This document shows positions 11,097 through 18,046 of a DNA stretch of 64,000 bases, one piece after another (positions within the stretch are counted from its first letter, which is position 1; every line of letters begins with the position of its first letter). Source of the DNA: Pseudomonadota bacterium. Lineage in GTDB: Bacteria; Pseudomonadota; Gammaproteobacteria; Burkholderiales; Rhodocyclaceae. The notes under the pieces are model-generated. The model made no database searches and had not been told where the DNA came from. It saw only the letters and a program-made list of their open reading frames with translations. The translations under genes and the position numbers were made by a program. The stretch covers positions 1 to 64,000 of the forward strand of contig JAGTRU010000014.1 of NCBI GenBank assembly GCA_018261905.1, written 5' to 3'.

Positions 11097-11161
11097 TTTC
11101 CCGATTCTTTATATCGGCCTCCGCTATTTTTCGAAAATTTTGATATCAGTTTTCCTAGTAT
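11097..11161 (+). promoter_or_regulatory. Predicted KdpE operator and promoter of the kdpFABC unit
   Basis: Contains TTTCCC-N5-TTTATA (11097-11113), resembling the paired T-rich half-sites 11 bases apart that I recall for Escherichia coli KdpE, and a -10-like TAGTAT at 11156-11161. No good -35 lies 17 bases upstream (GAAAAT), as expected for an activator-dependent promoter. The segment from TTTATATC (11108) to TAGTAT is nearly repeated at 16396-16449 with the same 48-base offset. The first ATG lies 39 bases past the start of TAGTAT in both copies. Confidence 0.72.
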
Positions 11162-11194
11162 GACCCTATCGCAATACCAACAAGGGGAGTACTC

Positions 11195-11287
11195 ATGGAT
11201 CTCGTCTATCTCGCCGGCATCGGGCTGTTCTTTGCCCTGATGCTCGCCCTCGCCACCGGCTGTGCCCGGCTGGGAGGTGCCAAATGA
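11195..11287 (+). CDS. 30-residue membrane peptide preceding kdpF
   Basis: A 30-codon ORF (begins MDLVYLAGIGLFFALML, ends ARLGGAK) with a strong ribosome site AAGGGGAG seven bases before its ATG. It has one transmembrane helix with a short basic tail. Its stop overlaps the kdpF ATG (ATGA), so translation is coupled. Similar tiny ORFs ahead of kdpF are known to me from other proteobacteria but have no established function. Comparable KdpF stabilises the pump complex, so a stabilising or sensing role is a reasonable guess. It is the first gene of the pump operon. Confidence 0.75.
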   Translation: MDLVYLAGIGLFFALMLALATGCARLGGAK

Positions 11288-11376
11288 CCTGGCTTTTCGT
11301 TCTTAGCGGCGCCGTCGCCGCCGGCCTGCTGGTCTATCTCGTCGCCGCGCTGCTCAATCCGGAGAACTTCTCATGA
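11284..11376 (+). CDS. kdpF: Potassium-transporting ATPase small subunit KdpF
   Basis: A 30-residue single-helix membrane peptide (begins [20 protein letters not shown], ends LLNPENFS). The ending LLxPExF is the hallmark of KdpF, which sits against KdpA and stabilises the KdpFABC complex. It overlaps both neighbours by four bases: ATGA with the upstream 30-residue ORF and ATGA with kdpA. The ribosome site for kdpA, GGAG, lies inside its last codons. Confidence 0.92.
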   Translation: MTWLFVLSGAVAAGLLVYLVAALLNPENFS

Positions 11377-13151
11377 GCAATCATGCCTGGATACTTCTCG
11401 GCCTTTTTCTGGTCGTCCTGCTGCTGACCGTCAAACCCCTGGGGACCTACCTCGCCAATGTGATGGAAGGCCGCTTCCGTCTGGCCGGCAGGATCGAAAG
11501 CCCGATCTATCGCCTGTGCGGCATCCGCCAGGATGAGGAAATGGGCTGGCTGAAATACGCCTTCGCCATCCTGCTGTTCAACGTACTCGGCGCCCTGGCC
11601 GTTTATGCCCTGCAACGCCTGCAGGCCGATCTGCCGCTCAATCCGCAGGCTTTCCCCGCGGTCAGCCCGGATTCGGCCTTCAATACGGCGATCAGTTTCG
11701 CCACCAATACCAACTGGCAGGGCTACGTCGGCGAAGCGACGATGAGCTACCTGACCCAGATGCTGGCGCTGGCCGTTCAGAACTTTTTCTCGGCCGCCAC
11801 CGGCATCGTCGTCGTCATCGCCCTGATCCGCGGTTTTGCCCGGCATAGCGCCAAGACGGTCGGCAATGCCTGGGTCGACCTGACCCGCATCACGCTGCAT
11901 GTGTTGCTGCCGATTTCCGTCGTTTACGCGGTCTTCCTGACCGGCCAGGGCGTCATCCAGAATTTCGATGCCTACAAGGACGTGACGACGCTGGAAGTGA
12001 CCAGTTTCGAGACGCCCAAGCTCGACGCTGCTGGCCAGCCGATGAAGGATGACAAGGGCGCCGCCATCACCGAGCCGGCCCAGACGCCAACCCAAACGCT
12101 GGCCATGGGCCCGGTCGCTTCGCAGGAGGCGATCAAGATGCTGGGTACCAACGGCGGCGGTTTCCTGAACGCCAACTCGGCGCACCCCTATGAAAACCCG
12201 ACGCCGCTGAGCAACTTCATCCAGATGCTGTCCATCTTCCTGATCCCGGCCGCGTTGTGCTTCACCTTCGGCCGCATGGTCGGCGATACGCGCCAGGGCT
12301 GGGCGGTGCTCGCGGCGATGACCCTGATGTTCGTCGCCCTGGCCTATGGCGCCATGCATTTCGAACAGCAGGCCAATCCGCTGCTCACCCAACTCGGCGT
12401 CGATCCGGCGGCCGGCAATATGGAAGGCAAGGAAACCCGCTTCGGCGTTGCCGATTCCGGCCTGTTCGCGACCATCACGACGCTCGCCTCCTGCGGTGCG
12501 GTCAACGCCATGCACGATTCGTTTACGCCGCTTGGTGGCCTGGTGCCGCTGATCGACATGCAGCTTGGCGAAGTGGTCTTTGGTGGTGTCGGTACCGGCC
12601 TCTACGGCATGCTCGTCTTCGCCATCATGGCCGTCTTCATCGCCGGCCTGATGATCGGTCGCACGCCGGAATACCTGGGCAAGAAGATCGAAGCCTTCGA
12701 AATGAAGATGGTCTCGATCGCCATTCTGGTCACCCCGCTGCTCGTGCTGGTCGGCACCGCCATCGCCGTCATGGCGGTCGACGGCAGGGCCGGCATCGCC
12801 AACCCGGGCGCCCATGGTTTCTCGGAAATCCTTTATGCCTTCACCTCGGCCGCCAACAACAACGGCAGCGCCTTTGCCGGGCTGTCCGCCAACACGCCGT
12901 TCTACAACGTGATGCTCGGCATCGCCATGTGGTTCGGCCGCTTCGGCGTGATCGTGCCGGTGCTGGCGATTGCCGGTTCGCTGGCCGCCAAGAAGCGCAT
13001 CGCCGTCGGGGCCGGCACGCTGCCGACGCATGGCCCGCTGTTTGTCACGCTGCTGATCGGCACGGTATTGCTGGTCGGCCTCCTGAATTACGTCCCGGCG
13101 TTGGCTCTCGGCCCCGTCATCGAGCACCTCGTGCTCTGGGCCGGTCACTAA
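11373..13151 (+). CDS. kdpA: Potassium-transporting ATPase channel subunit KdpA
   Basis: KdpA is the K+-selective, channel-like subunit of the high-affinity KdpFABC pump in the inner membrane. The 592-residue protein shows the four filter regions: [52 protein letters not shown] and [12 protein letters not shown]. It is somewhat longer than the E. coli protein (557). Extra length includes a charged, Pro/Thr-rich stretch before the second filter (around residues 205-240, [13 protein letters not shown]). It forms the operon kdpFABC with the genes on either side. Confidence 0.97.
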   Translation: MSNHAWILLGLFLVVLLLTVKPLGTYLANVMEGRFRLAGRIESPIYRLCGIRQDEEMGWLKYAFAILLFNVLGALAVYALQRLQADLPLNPQAFPAVSPDSAFNTAISFATNTNWQGYVGEATMSYLTQMLALAVQNFFSAATGIVVVIALIRGFARHSAKTVGNAWVDLTRITLHVLLPISVVYAVFLTGQGVIQNFDAYKDVTTLEVTSFETPKLDAAGQPMKDDKGAAITEPAQTPTQTLAMGPVASQEAIKMLGTNGGGFLNANSAHPYENPTPLSNFIQMLSIFLIPAALCFTFGRMVGDTRQGWAVLAAMTLMFVALAYGAMHFEQQANPLLTQLGVDPAAGNMEGKETRFGVADSGLFATITTLASCGAVNAMHDSFTPLGGLVPLIDMQLGEVVFGGVGTGLYGMLVFAIMAVFIAGLMIGRTPEYLGKKIEAFEMKMVSIAILVTPLLVLVGTAIAVMAVDGRAGIANPGAHGFSEILYAFTSAANNNGSAFAGLSANTPFYNVMLGIAMWFGRFGVIVPVLAIAGSLAAKKRIAVGAGTLPTHGPLFVTLLIGTVLLVGLLNYVPALALGPVIEHLVLWAGH

Positions 13152-13169
13152 GCTAGGGGAGAGAAAATA

Positions 13170-15236
13170 ATGACCCGCAAGACTTTTACCCTGTTCGATC
13201 CGGCCCTGGCCCTGCCAGCCATCGCCGATGCCTTCCGCAAGCTGAATCCGGCCGTGCAATGGCGCAATCCGGTGATGTTCGTCGTCTACGTCGGCAGCAT
13301 CCTGACCACCATCCTCTGGGTGCAAGCCCTCGGTGGGCAAGGCGAAGCCCCGGCCGGTTTCATCCTGGCGATCACCATCTGGCTGTGGTTTACCGTGCTC
13401 TTCGCCAATTTTGCCGAAGCGCTGGCCGAAGGGCGCAGCAAGGCGCAGGCCGCTTCGCTGCGCGGCCTGAAAAAGGAAACCTGGGCCAAGAAACTGCTCG
13501 AGCCGAAGTATGGGGCCCAGTGGAATCTGGTCCCGGCCACCGACCTGCGCAAGGGCGACGTGATCTTCGTCCAGGCCCAGGAAACCATCCCGGCCGACGG
13601 CGAAGTCATCGAAGGCGTCGCCTCGGTGGACGAATCTGCCATCACCGGCGAATCGGCGCCGGTCATCCGCGAATCCGGTGGTGATTTCTCGGCCGTCACC
13701 GGCGGTACCCGCGTGCTGTCCGACTGGATCGTCGTTCGGGTCACGGTAAATCCGGGTGAAACCTTTGTCGACCGCATGATCGCCATGGTTGAAAACGCCA
13801 AGCGCCAGAAGACGCCGAACGAAATCGCCCTGACCATTTTGCTGGTGGCGCTGACCATCGTCTTCCTCGGTGTCGTCGTCACCCTGCTGCCGTTCTCGAT
13901 GTTCAGCGTCGAAGTGGCCGGGGCCGGCACGCCGATCAGCATCACCGTGCTGATCGCGTTGCTCGTCTGCCTGATCCCGACCACCATCGCCGGCCTGCTC
14001 TCGGCCATCGGTGTGGCCGGCATGAGCCGCATGATGCAGGCCAACGTGATTGCGACTTCCGGTCGCGCCGTCGAAGCCGCCGGTGACGTCGATGTGCTGC
14101 TGATGGACAAGACCGGCACGATCACGCTGGGCAATCGTCAGGCTTCCACTTTCCTGCCAGCCGATGGCGTGACCGAGGCCGAACTGGCCGATGCCGCCCA
14201 ACTCGCCTCGCTTGCCGACGAAACGCCGGAAGGCCGCAGTATCGTGGTGCTGGCCAAGCAGCGTTTCCAGCTGCGGGAGCGTGATATCCACGCGCTGGAT
14301 GCCCATTTCGTGCATTTTTCGGCCAATACCCGGATGAGCGGCGTGGACATGGCAGGCCGTCAGATCCGCAAGGGTGCGGCCGAAGCCATCAGGAAACATG
14401 TCGAAGCCCTGGGTGGCAGTTTTCCAAAATCCGTCATCGGCAAGGTCGATGAGGTCGCTCGGCGCGGTAGTACGCCGCTGGTCGTCACCGACGGGACGCG
14501 CGTCATGGGCGTCGTTGAGCTCAAGGACATCGTCAAGGGCGGTATCAAGGAGCGTTTTGCCGAACTGCGCCAGATGGGCATCAAGACCATCATGGTGACC
14601 GGCGACAACCGGATTACTGCGGCGGCGATCGCCGCCGAAGCCGGGGTTGACGATTTCCTGCCGGAAGCGACACCGGAAGCCAAGCTGGCGCTGATCCGCC
14701 AGTACCAGGCGGAAGGCCGTCTGGTCGCGATGACCGGCGACGGCACCAACGACGCGCCGGCGCTGGCCCAGGCTGACGTCGCGGTGGCCATGAACACCGG
14801 CACGCAGGCGGCCAAGGAAGCCGGCAACATGGTCGATCTGGATTCCAACCCGACCAAGCTCATCGAAGTGGTCGAAACCGGCAAGCAAATGCTGATGACG
14901 CGCGGTTCGCTGACGACGTTTTCCATCGCCAACGACATCGCCAAGTATTTCGCCATCATCCCGGCGGCTTTCGTCAGTACCTATCCGCAGCTTGCCGCAC
15001 TCAACGTCATGGGCCTGGCCAGTCCGAGTTCAGCCATCCTGTCGGCGGTGATCTTCAATGCGCTGATCATCGTCTTCCTGATTCCGCTCGCCCTGAAAGG
15101 CGTCAAGTACCGGCCGCTCGGCGCCGCGACGTTGTTGCGCCAGAACCTGGCGATCTACGGCCTGGGTGGCGTCATCGTTCCCTTTATCGGCATCAAGCTG
15201 ATCGACATGGCGATTGCCGCCGTCGGTCTGGCCTGA
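13170..15236 (+). CDS. kdpB: Potassium-transporting P-type ATPase subunit KdpB
   Basis: KdpB hydrolyses ATP to drive K+ uptake through KdpA. The 688-residue protein has the P-type signatures: TGES in the actuator domain ([10 protein letters not shown]), the phosphorylated Asp313 in DKTGTIT, the KGAAEAI nucleotide-binding segment, MVTGDN and [12 protein letters not shown] ribosome site AGGGGAGAG precedes the ATG. Spacing from kdpA is 18 bases and kdpC follows after ten. A Ser and Glu rich loop and all catalytic residues look intact. Confidence 0.98.
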   Translation: MTRKTFTLFDPALALPAIADAFRKLNPAVQWRNPVMFVVYVGSILTTILWVQALGGQGEAPAGFILAITIWLWFTVLFANFAEALAEGRSKAQAASLRGLKKETWAKKLLEPKYGAQWNLVPATDLRKGDVIFVQAQETIPADGEVIEGVASVDESAITGESAPVIRESGGDFSAVTGGTRVLSDWIVVRVTVNPGETFVDRMIAMVENAKRQKTPNEIALTILLVALTIVFLGVVVTLLPFSMFSVEVAGAGTPISITVLIALLVCLIPTTIAGLLSAIGVAGMSRMMQANVIATSGRAVEAAGDVDVLLMDKTGTITLGNRQASTFLPADGVTEAELADAAQLASLADETPEGRSIVVLAKQRFQLRERDIHALDAHFVHFSANTRMSGVDMAGRQIRKGAAEAIRKHVEALGGSFPKSVIGKVDEVARRGSTPLVVTDGTRVMGVVELKDIVKGGIKERFAELRQMGIKTIMVTGDNRITAAAIAAEAGVDDFLPEATPEAKLALIRQYQAEGRLVAMTGDGTNDAPALAQADVAVAMNTGTQAAKEAGNMVDLDSNPTKLIEVVETGKQMLMTRGSLTTFSIANDIAKYFAIIPAAFVSTYPQLAALNVMGLASPSSAILSAVIFNALIIVFLIPLALKGVKYRPLGAATLLRQNLAIYGLGGVIVPFIGIKLIDMAIAAVGLA

Positions 15237-15246
15237 GGAGAAACTC

Positions 15247-15819
15247 ATGAAAACCCTGTTACGTCCCGCCGTCAGTCTCTTTGTCCTGCTCACTGCCGTC
15301 ACCGGTGTGCTTTATCCGCTGGCTGTCACCGGCGTCGCCAAGACAGTCTTTCCCGAGGCGGCCGATGGCAGCTTGATCGTCAAGGATGGCAAGGCGGTCG
15401 GCTCGCGCCTAATCGGCCAGAACTTCAGCGATTCCAAGTACTTCTGGGGCCGCCCGTCGGCTACCGGGCCGATGTCCTACAACGCCAGCGCTTCCAGCGG
15501 CTCCAATCAGGGGCCGCTCAACCCGGCCCTGGTTGATGCCGTCAAGGGGCGGATCGACGCCCTGAAGGCAGCCGACCCCGACAACAAGCTGCCGATTCCG
15601 GCCGATCTGGTCAATGCCTCGGCCAGCGGTCTCGATCCGCACATCAGCCCCGAAGCAGCGGCGTACCAGGTGGTTCGCGTCGCCAGCCAGCGCCATCTGC
15701 TGCCGGCCGATGTCAAGGCGCTGGTCGCCCAGCACACCGAAGGCCGGCAATGGGGCATCTTCGGCGAGCCGCGGGTCAATGTCCTGCAACTCAATATCGC
15801 GCTTGATGCACTGCGTTAA
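15247..15819 (+). CDS. kdpC: Potassium-transporting ATPase subunit KdpC
   Basis: KdpC is the single-span periplasmic subunit required for assembly and high-affinity transport by the KdpFABC pump. The 190-residue protein has an N-terminal membrane anchor ([20 protein letters not shown]), the family motif [14 protein letters not shown] and the conserved [12 protein letters not shown], and ends in the typical [13 protein letters not shown]. The start at 15247 follows GAGGAGAAACTC and is preferred to an in-frame ATG at 15214 that lies inside kdpB. Confidence 0.97.
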   Translation: MKTLLRPAVSLFVLLTAVTGVLYPLAVTGVAKTVFPEAADGSLIVKDGKAVGSRLIGQNFSDSKYFWGRPSATGPMSYNASASSGSNQGPLNPALVDAVKGRIDALKAADPDNKLPIPADLVNASASGLDPHISPEAAAYQVVRVASQRHLLPADVKALVAQHTEGRQWGIFGEPRVNVLQLNIALDALR

Positions 15820-15855
15820 ACCAGGAACAGACAGTTGCAATGCAGCGCAGTCATT

Positions 15856-15880
15856 CCGCCAGCCGATCAAACGCTGGCGG
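15856..15880. other. Hairpin between kdpC and the EIIA gene
   Basis: A perfect 8-bp stem (CCGCCAGC at 15856-15863 with 15873-15880) has a 9-base loop and no T-run. It lies in the 88-base gap between kdpC and the next gene and could stabilise the kdpFABC messenger or reduce read-through. No function is proven. Confidence 0.5.
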
Positions 15881-15907
15881 ACCCATCATCCAGAGGAGGA
15901 ATTCCCA

Positions 15908-16369
15908 TTGAAACCGATCGCTGATCTTCTTCCCGCACGGGACATCATCCTTGACCTGGAAGTGGCGAACAAGGACCAACTCTTCGATGCAATCGGCCGC
16001 CACATGGAGGCGAACCACGGCATGCCGAAGGAGTGGGTCGTCCTCAGCCTGGCACGTCGGGAACAGGTCGGATCAACGGGGCTGGGCGAAGGGGTGGCCA
16101 TTCCGCACGCCCGCATCAAGGATCTTCTTTGCATACAACTGGCCTACGTTCGTCTCAAATCACCGATTCCGTTCGATGCCCCGGACGGCAAGCCGGTCTC
16201 CGACATTCTTGTTCTGCTGGTGCCCAAGCAGGCGACGCAGGAGCACCTGACCATCCTGGCCGAAGCGACACGGCGGTTTTCCGATGCCCGCTTCCGTGAG
16301 CGTCTGCATCAGTGCGGACAGCCGGTCGCGGTAAAGCAATTGTTTGCCGACTGGCCCGTTCCGGCCTGA
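15908..16369 (+). CDS. PtsN-like PTS EIIA protein in the kdp cluster
   Basis: A 153-residue phosphotransferase EIIA domain of the fructose/nitrogen type. The phospho-acceptor signature GLGEGVAIPHARI places the active His at residue 67, and the C-terminal LAEATRRFSD segment is typical of PtsN. It starts at TTG 15908, with AGAGGAGG seven bases upstream. In E. coli EIIA-Ntr binds KdpD and stimulates its kinase. A copy placed between kdpC and the kdpDE operon is therefore likely to be a dedicated regulator of potassium uptake. No HPr or EI gene is nearby. Whether it is phosphorylated or is the only PtsN in the genome cannot be seen here. Confidence 0.88.
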   Translation: MKPIADLLPARDIILDLEVANKDQLFDAIGRHMEANHGMPKEWVVLSLARREQVGSTGLGEGVAIPHARIKDLLCIQLAYVRLKSPIPFDAPDGKPVSDILVLLVPKQATQEHLTILAEATRRFSDARFRERLHQCGQPVAVKQLFADWPVPA

Positions 16370-16384
16370 TTCCGCAGCCGCTTC

Positions 16385-16449
16385 TTTACGTTCTTTTTAT
16401 ATCCAGCCCCCGATATTTTGCAAAATCTTGAAATTGCCCTGGCTAGTAT
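16385..16449 (+). promoter_or_regulatory. Predicted second KdpE operator and promoter (regulatory operon)
   Basis: Contains TTTACG-N5-TTTATA (16385-16401), half-sites 11 bases apart, and a -10-like TAGTAT at 16444-16449 with a poor -35 (CAAAAT). From TTTATATC (16396) onward it is a near copy of the kdpFABC promoter at 11108: the offset to TAGTAT (48 bases) and from there to the first ATG (39 bases) are identical. This implies that KdpE also controls the operon that encodes KdpDE. Confidence 0.72.
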
Positions 16450-16482
16450 TTGCCATGTACCGGACCCGTTGAGACGAGAGAC

Positions 16483-16566
16483 ATGGATGCCGTGAATTTT
16501 CTGCTGGCGGTGGCCGTTTTTATCATTCCATTGGGACTGGCCTGGTTGTTTATCAATCGAAAGTGA
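16483..16566 (+). CDS. 27-residue membrane peptide opening the kdpDE unit
   Basis: A 27-codon ORF (begins MDAVNFLLAVAVFIIPLGLA, ends INRK) that is almost entirely one transmembrane helix with a positively charged end. It sits at the same distance from its promoter as the 30-residue peptide ahead of kdpF, and both begin with MD. A purine-rich GAGACGAGAG precedes the ATG. It could be a KdpF-like partner for KdpD, CorA or the pump. The similarity in placement is seen, the role is inferred. Confidence 0.62.
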   Translation: MDAVNFLLAVAVFIIPLGLAWLFINRK

Positions 16567-16574
16567 AGGATCAC

Positions 16575-16874
16575 ATGAACTCAGACTTATGCATCGGTAT
16601 TGCTGCGACGAATGACGCGCTTGAGATCGCTGCCCTGGAACCCGGCAAGGCTGCCGTGGTGATGAAATTCCCGGCGACGGGAATGGGCGTCGAAGGGATC
16701 AGGGTCTTTTTGTCCGGTTACAGCAATCCGGTGCGCATGGCGGTGGCCGGTGTCGCGGCGCTGAGTGTGGCGCTGAGCCTGGGCAATGTCTGCGGGCGGG
16801 AAACCTTTGTCGTTTCCTCCAGCATCGCCGATCAGGCAGTGGCCCTGGCGCGTTATGCCGAACATGCGGCATGA
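16575..16874 (+). CDS. Unknown 99-residue protein in the kdpDE unit
   Basis: I do not recognise this 99-residue protein. It starts at ATG 16575 with GAAGGA five bases upstream, nine bases after the small membrane peptide. It has an alternating hydrophobic pattern (LCIGIAATNDALEIAAL, FLSGYSNPVRMAVAGVAALS) and ends ADQAVALARYAEHAA. No signal peptide or clear membrane segment is present and it looks like a small soluble alpha/beta domain. It is co-transcribed with kdpD and kdpE, so a regulatory or ligand-binding role in potassium response is possible. Confidence 0.72.
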   Translation: MNSDLCIGIAATNDALEIAALEPGKAAVVMKFPATGMGVEGIRVFLSGYSNPVRMAVAGVAALSVALSLGNVCGRETFVVSSSIADQAVALARYAEHAA

Positions 16875-16880
16875 ATCGCC

Positions 16881-17075
16881 ATGGCCCGACATATCTGCCC
16901 GGTTTGCGGCAAGCCTCACGAGGTCCATGCCGTGCTCGATCAATTGTCCTACGGTCGGCACAAGACCTGCTCTCCGCACTGCAAGTCAGTTTTCCCCGGG
17001 CTGGTTCGCGCCCGGGTACTCGCTGAAATGAGCAAAAACGCGCAGGATGGAGACTGTCGAAAAGCCGGGGGATAA
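16881..17075 (+). CDS. Small zinc-ribbon protein in the kdpDE unit
   Basis: A 64-residue protein with an N-terminal CPVCGKPHEVH knuckle and a second pair CSPHC near residue 30, which together could bind one zinc ion. The rest is basic and Ala-rich. It starts six bases after the preceding gene and ends three bases before the CorA gene, so it is inside the operon. Such mini zinc ribbons often bind nucleic acid or proteins, but no specific family is recognised. The short length lowers confidence slightly, while the operon context supports it. Confidence 0.68.
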   Translation: MARHICPVCGKPHEVHAVLDQLSYGRHKTCSPHCKSVFPGLVRARVLAEMSKNAQDGDCRKAGG

Positions 17076-17078
17076 AGA

Positions 17079-18044
17079 ATGCTGATCAATTGTGTCGCCT
17101 ACGAAAACGGTTCGCGCCTGGCGGATCTGTCGGTCGAAGAAATCAGCGACTATCTGCTCAGGCCGGACGCATTTGTCTGGGTTGCCCTGCGCGACGCGAC
17201 GCCACAGGAACTCGATAAGATGCAGGAAGAGTTCGGCCTGCATGCACTGGCCGTCGAGGATGCCCGGCATGGCCACCAGCGGCCGAAGATGGAGGAATAC
17301 GGCGACTCGGTTTTCGCCGTCATGCACCTGCTGGAAGAGGACAAGGGCGAGTTCAATATCGGTGAGGTCAATGTCTTCGTCGGGAAAAACTACGTCCTGT
17401 CGGTCAGAAACCATAGTCAGCAGGGCTTTCTCGGGGTGCGCGAGCGCTGTGAGCGGGAGCCGCATCTGCTCAGCCATGGGTCTGGCTTTGTCCTCTATGC
17501 GCTGATGGATGCGGTTGTCGATCGCTACTTTCCGATCATGGATCGCCTGGAGTCGGAACTCGAAGAAATCGAGGAGCAGATCTTTGCCAAAGATGCCGCC
17601 CGCAGCAATATCGAACGGCTTTACGACCTGAAGCGCAAGATCACTTTTCTCAAGCATGCGGTCGCGCCGATGATGGAGGCCACCGGCAAGCTGTCGGGCG
17701 GTCGCGGGCCGGAGGTCTGTGCCAACAGCCGGGAGTACTTCCGCGATGTCTATGACCATCTTTCCCGGATCAATGCCTCGCTCGATAACATCAGGGACAC
17801 CATCGGCACAGCCATTCAGGTCAATCTTTCGATGGTGACCATCGAAGAAAGCGAAGTGAACAAGAAGCTGGCGGCCTGGGCCGGTATTTTTGCCGTCGCC
17901 ACGGCGTTTGCCGGCATCTGGGGGATGAATTTCAAGGCGATGCCCGAGCTGCAGTGGGAGTACGGTTACCCGATGGCACTTCTGGCGATCAGCGTTGCCT
18001 GCGTTGCTCTTTACGCAAATTTCAAACGAGTCGGTTGGTTATAA
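17079..18044 (+). CDS. corA: CorA-family divalent cation channel
   Basis: A 321-residue CorA-type protein: a large cytoplasmic domain, a long helix (residues 150-255) and two C-terminal membrane helices joined by the family signature GMNF (in WGMNFKAMPELQW). CorA channels let Mg2+ (also Co2+ or Ni2+) enter, or in some relatives export. The ATG at 17079 follows GGGGGATAAAG and lies three bases past the zinc-ribbon stop, while kdpD follows after two bases. Its place inside a kdpDE operon is unusual and suggests that Mg2+ and K+ homeostasis are linked. The transported ion is not determined. Confidence 0.92.
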   Translation: MLINCVAYENGSRLADLSVEEISDYLLRPDAFVWVALRDATPQELDKMQEEFGLHALAVEDARHGHQRPKMEEYGDSVFAVMHLLEEDKGEFNIGEVNVFVGKNYVLSVRNHSQQGFLGVRERCEREPHLLSHGSGFVLYALMDAVVDRYFPIMDRLESELEEIEEQIFAKDAARSNIERLYDLKRKITFLKHAVAPMMEATGKLSGGRGPEVCANSREYFRDVYDHLSRINASLDNIRDTIGTAIQVNLSMVTIEESEVNKKLAAWAGIFAVATAFAGIWGMNFKAMPELQWEYGYPMALLAISVACVALYANFKRVGWL

Positions 18045-18046
18045 CA

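Noticed and set aside
11334-14888. Very long open frame on the minus strand opposite kdpA and kdpB
   Set aside because: It is antisense to two clear genes, is low-complexity (Gly/Asp/Arg/His-rich) and has no recognised domain; GC-rich codon use opens such frames.
16563-16574. GTG start for the 99-residue protein
   Set aside because: The ATG at 16575 has GAAGGA correctly placed; the GTG would overlap the stop of the small peptide without a ribosome site.
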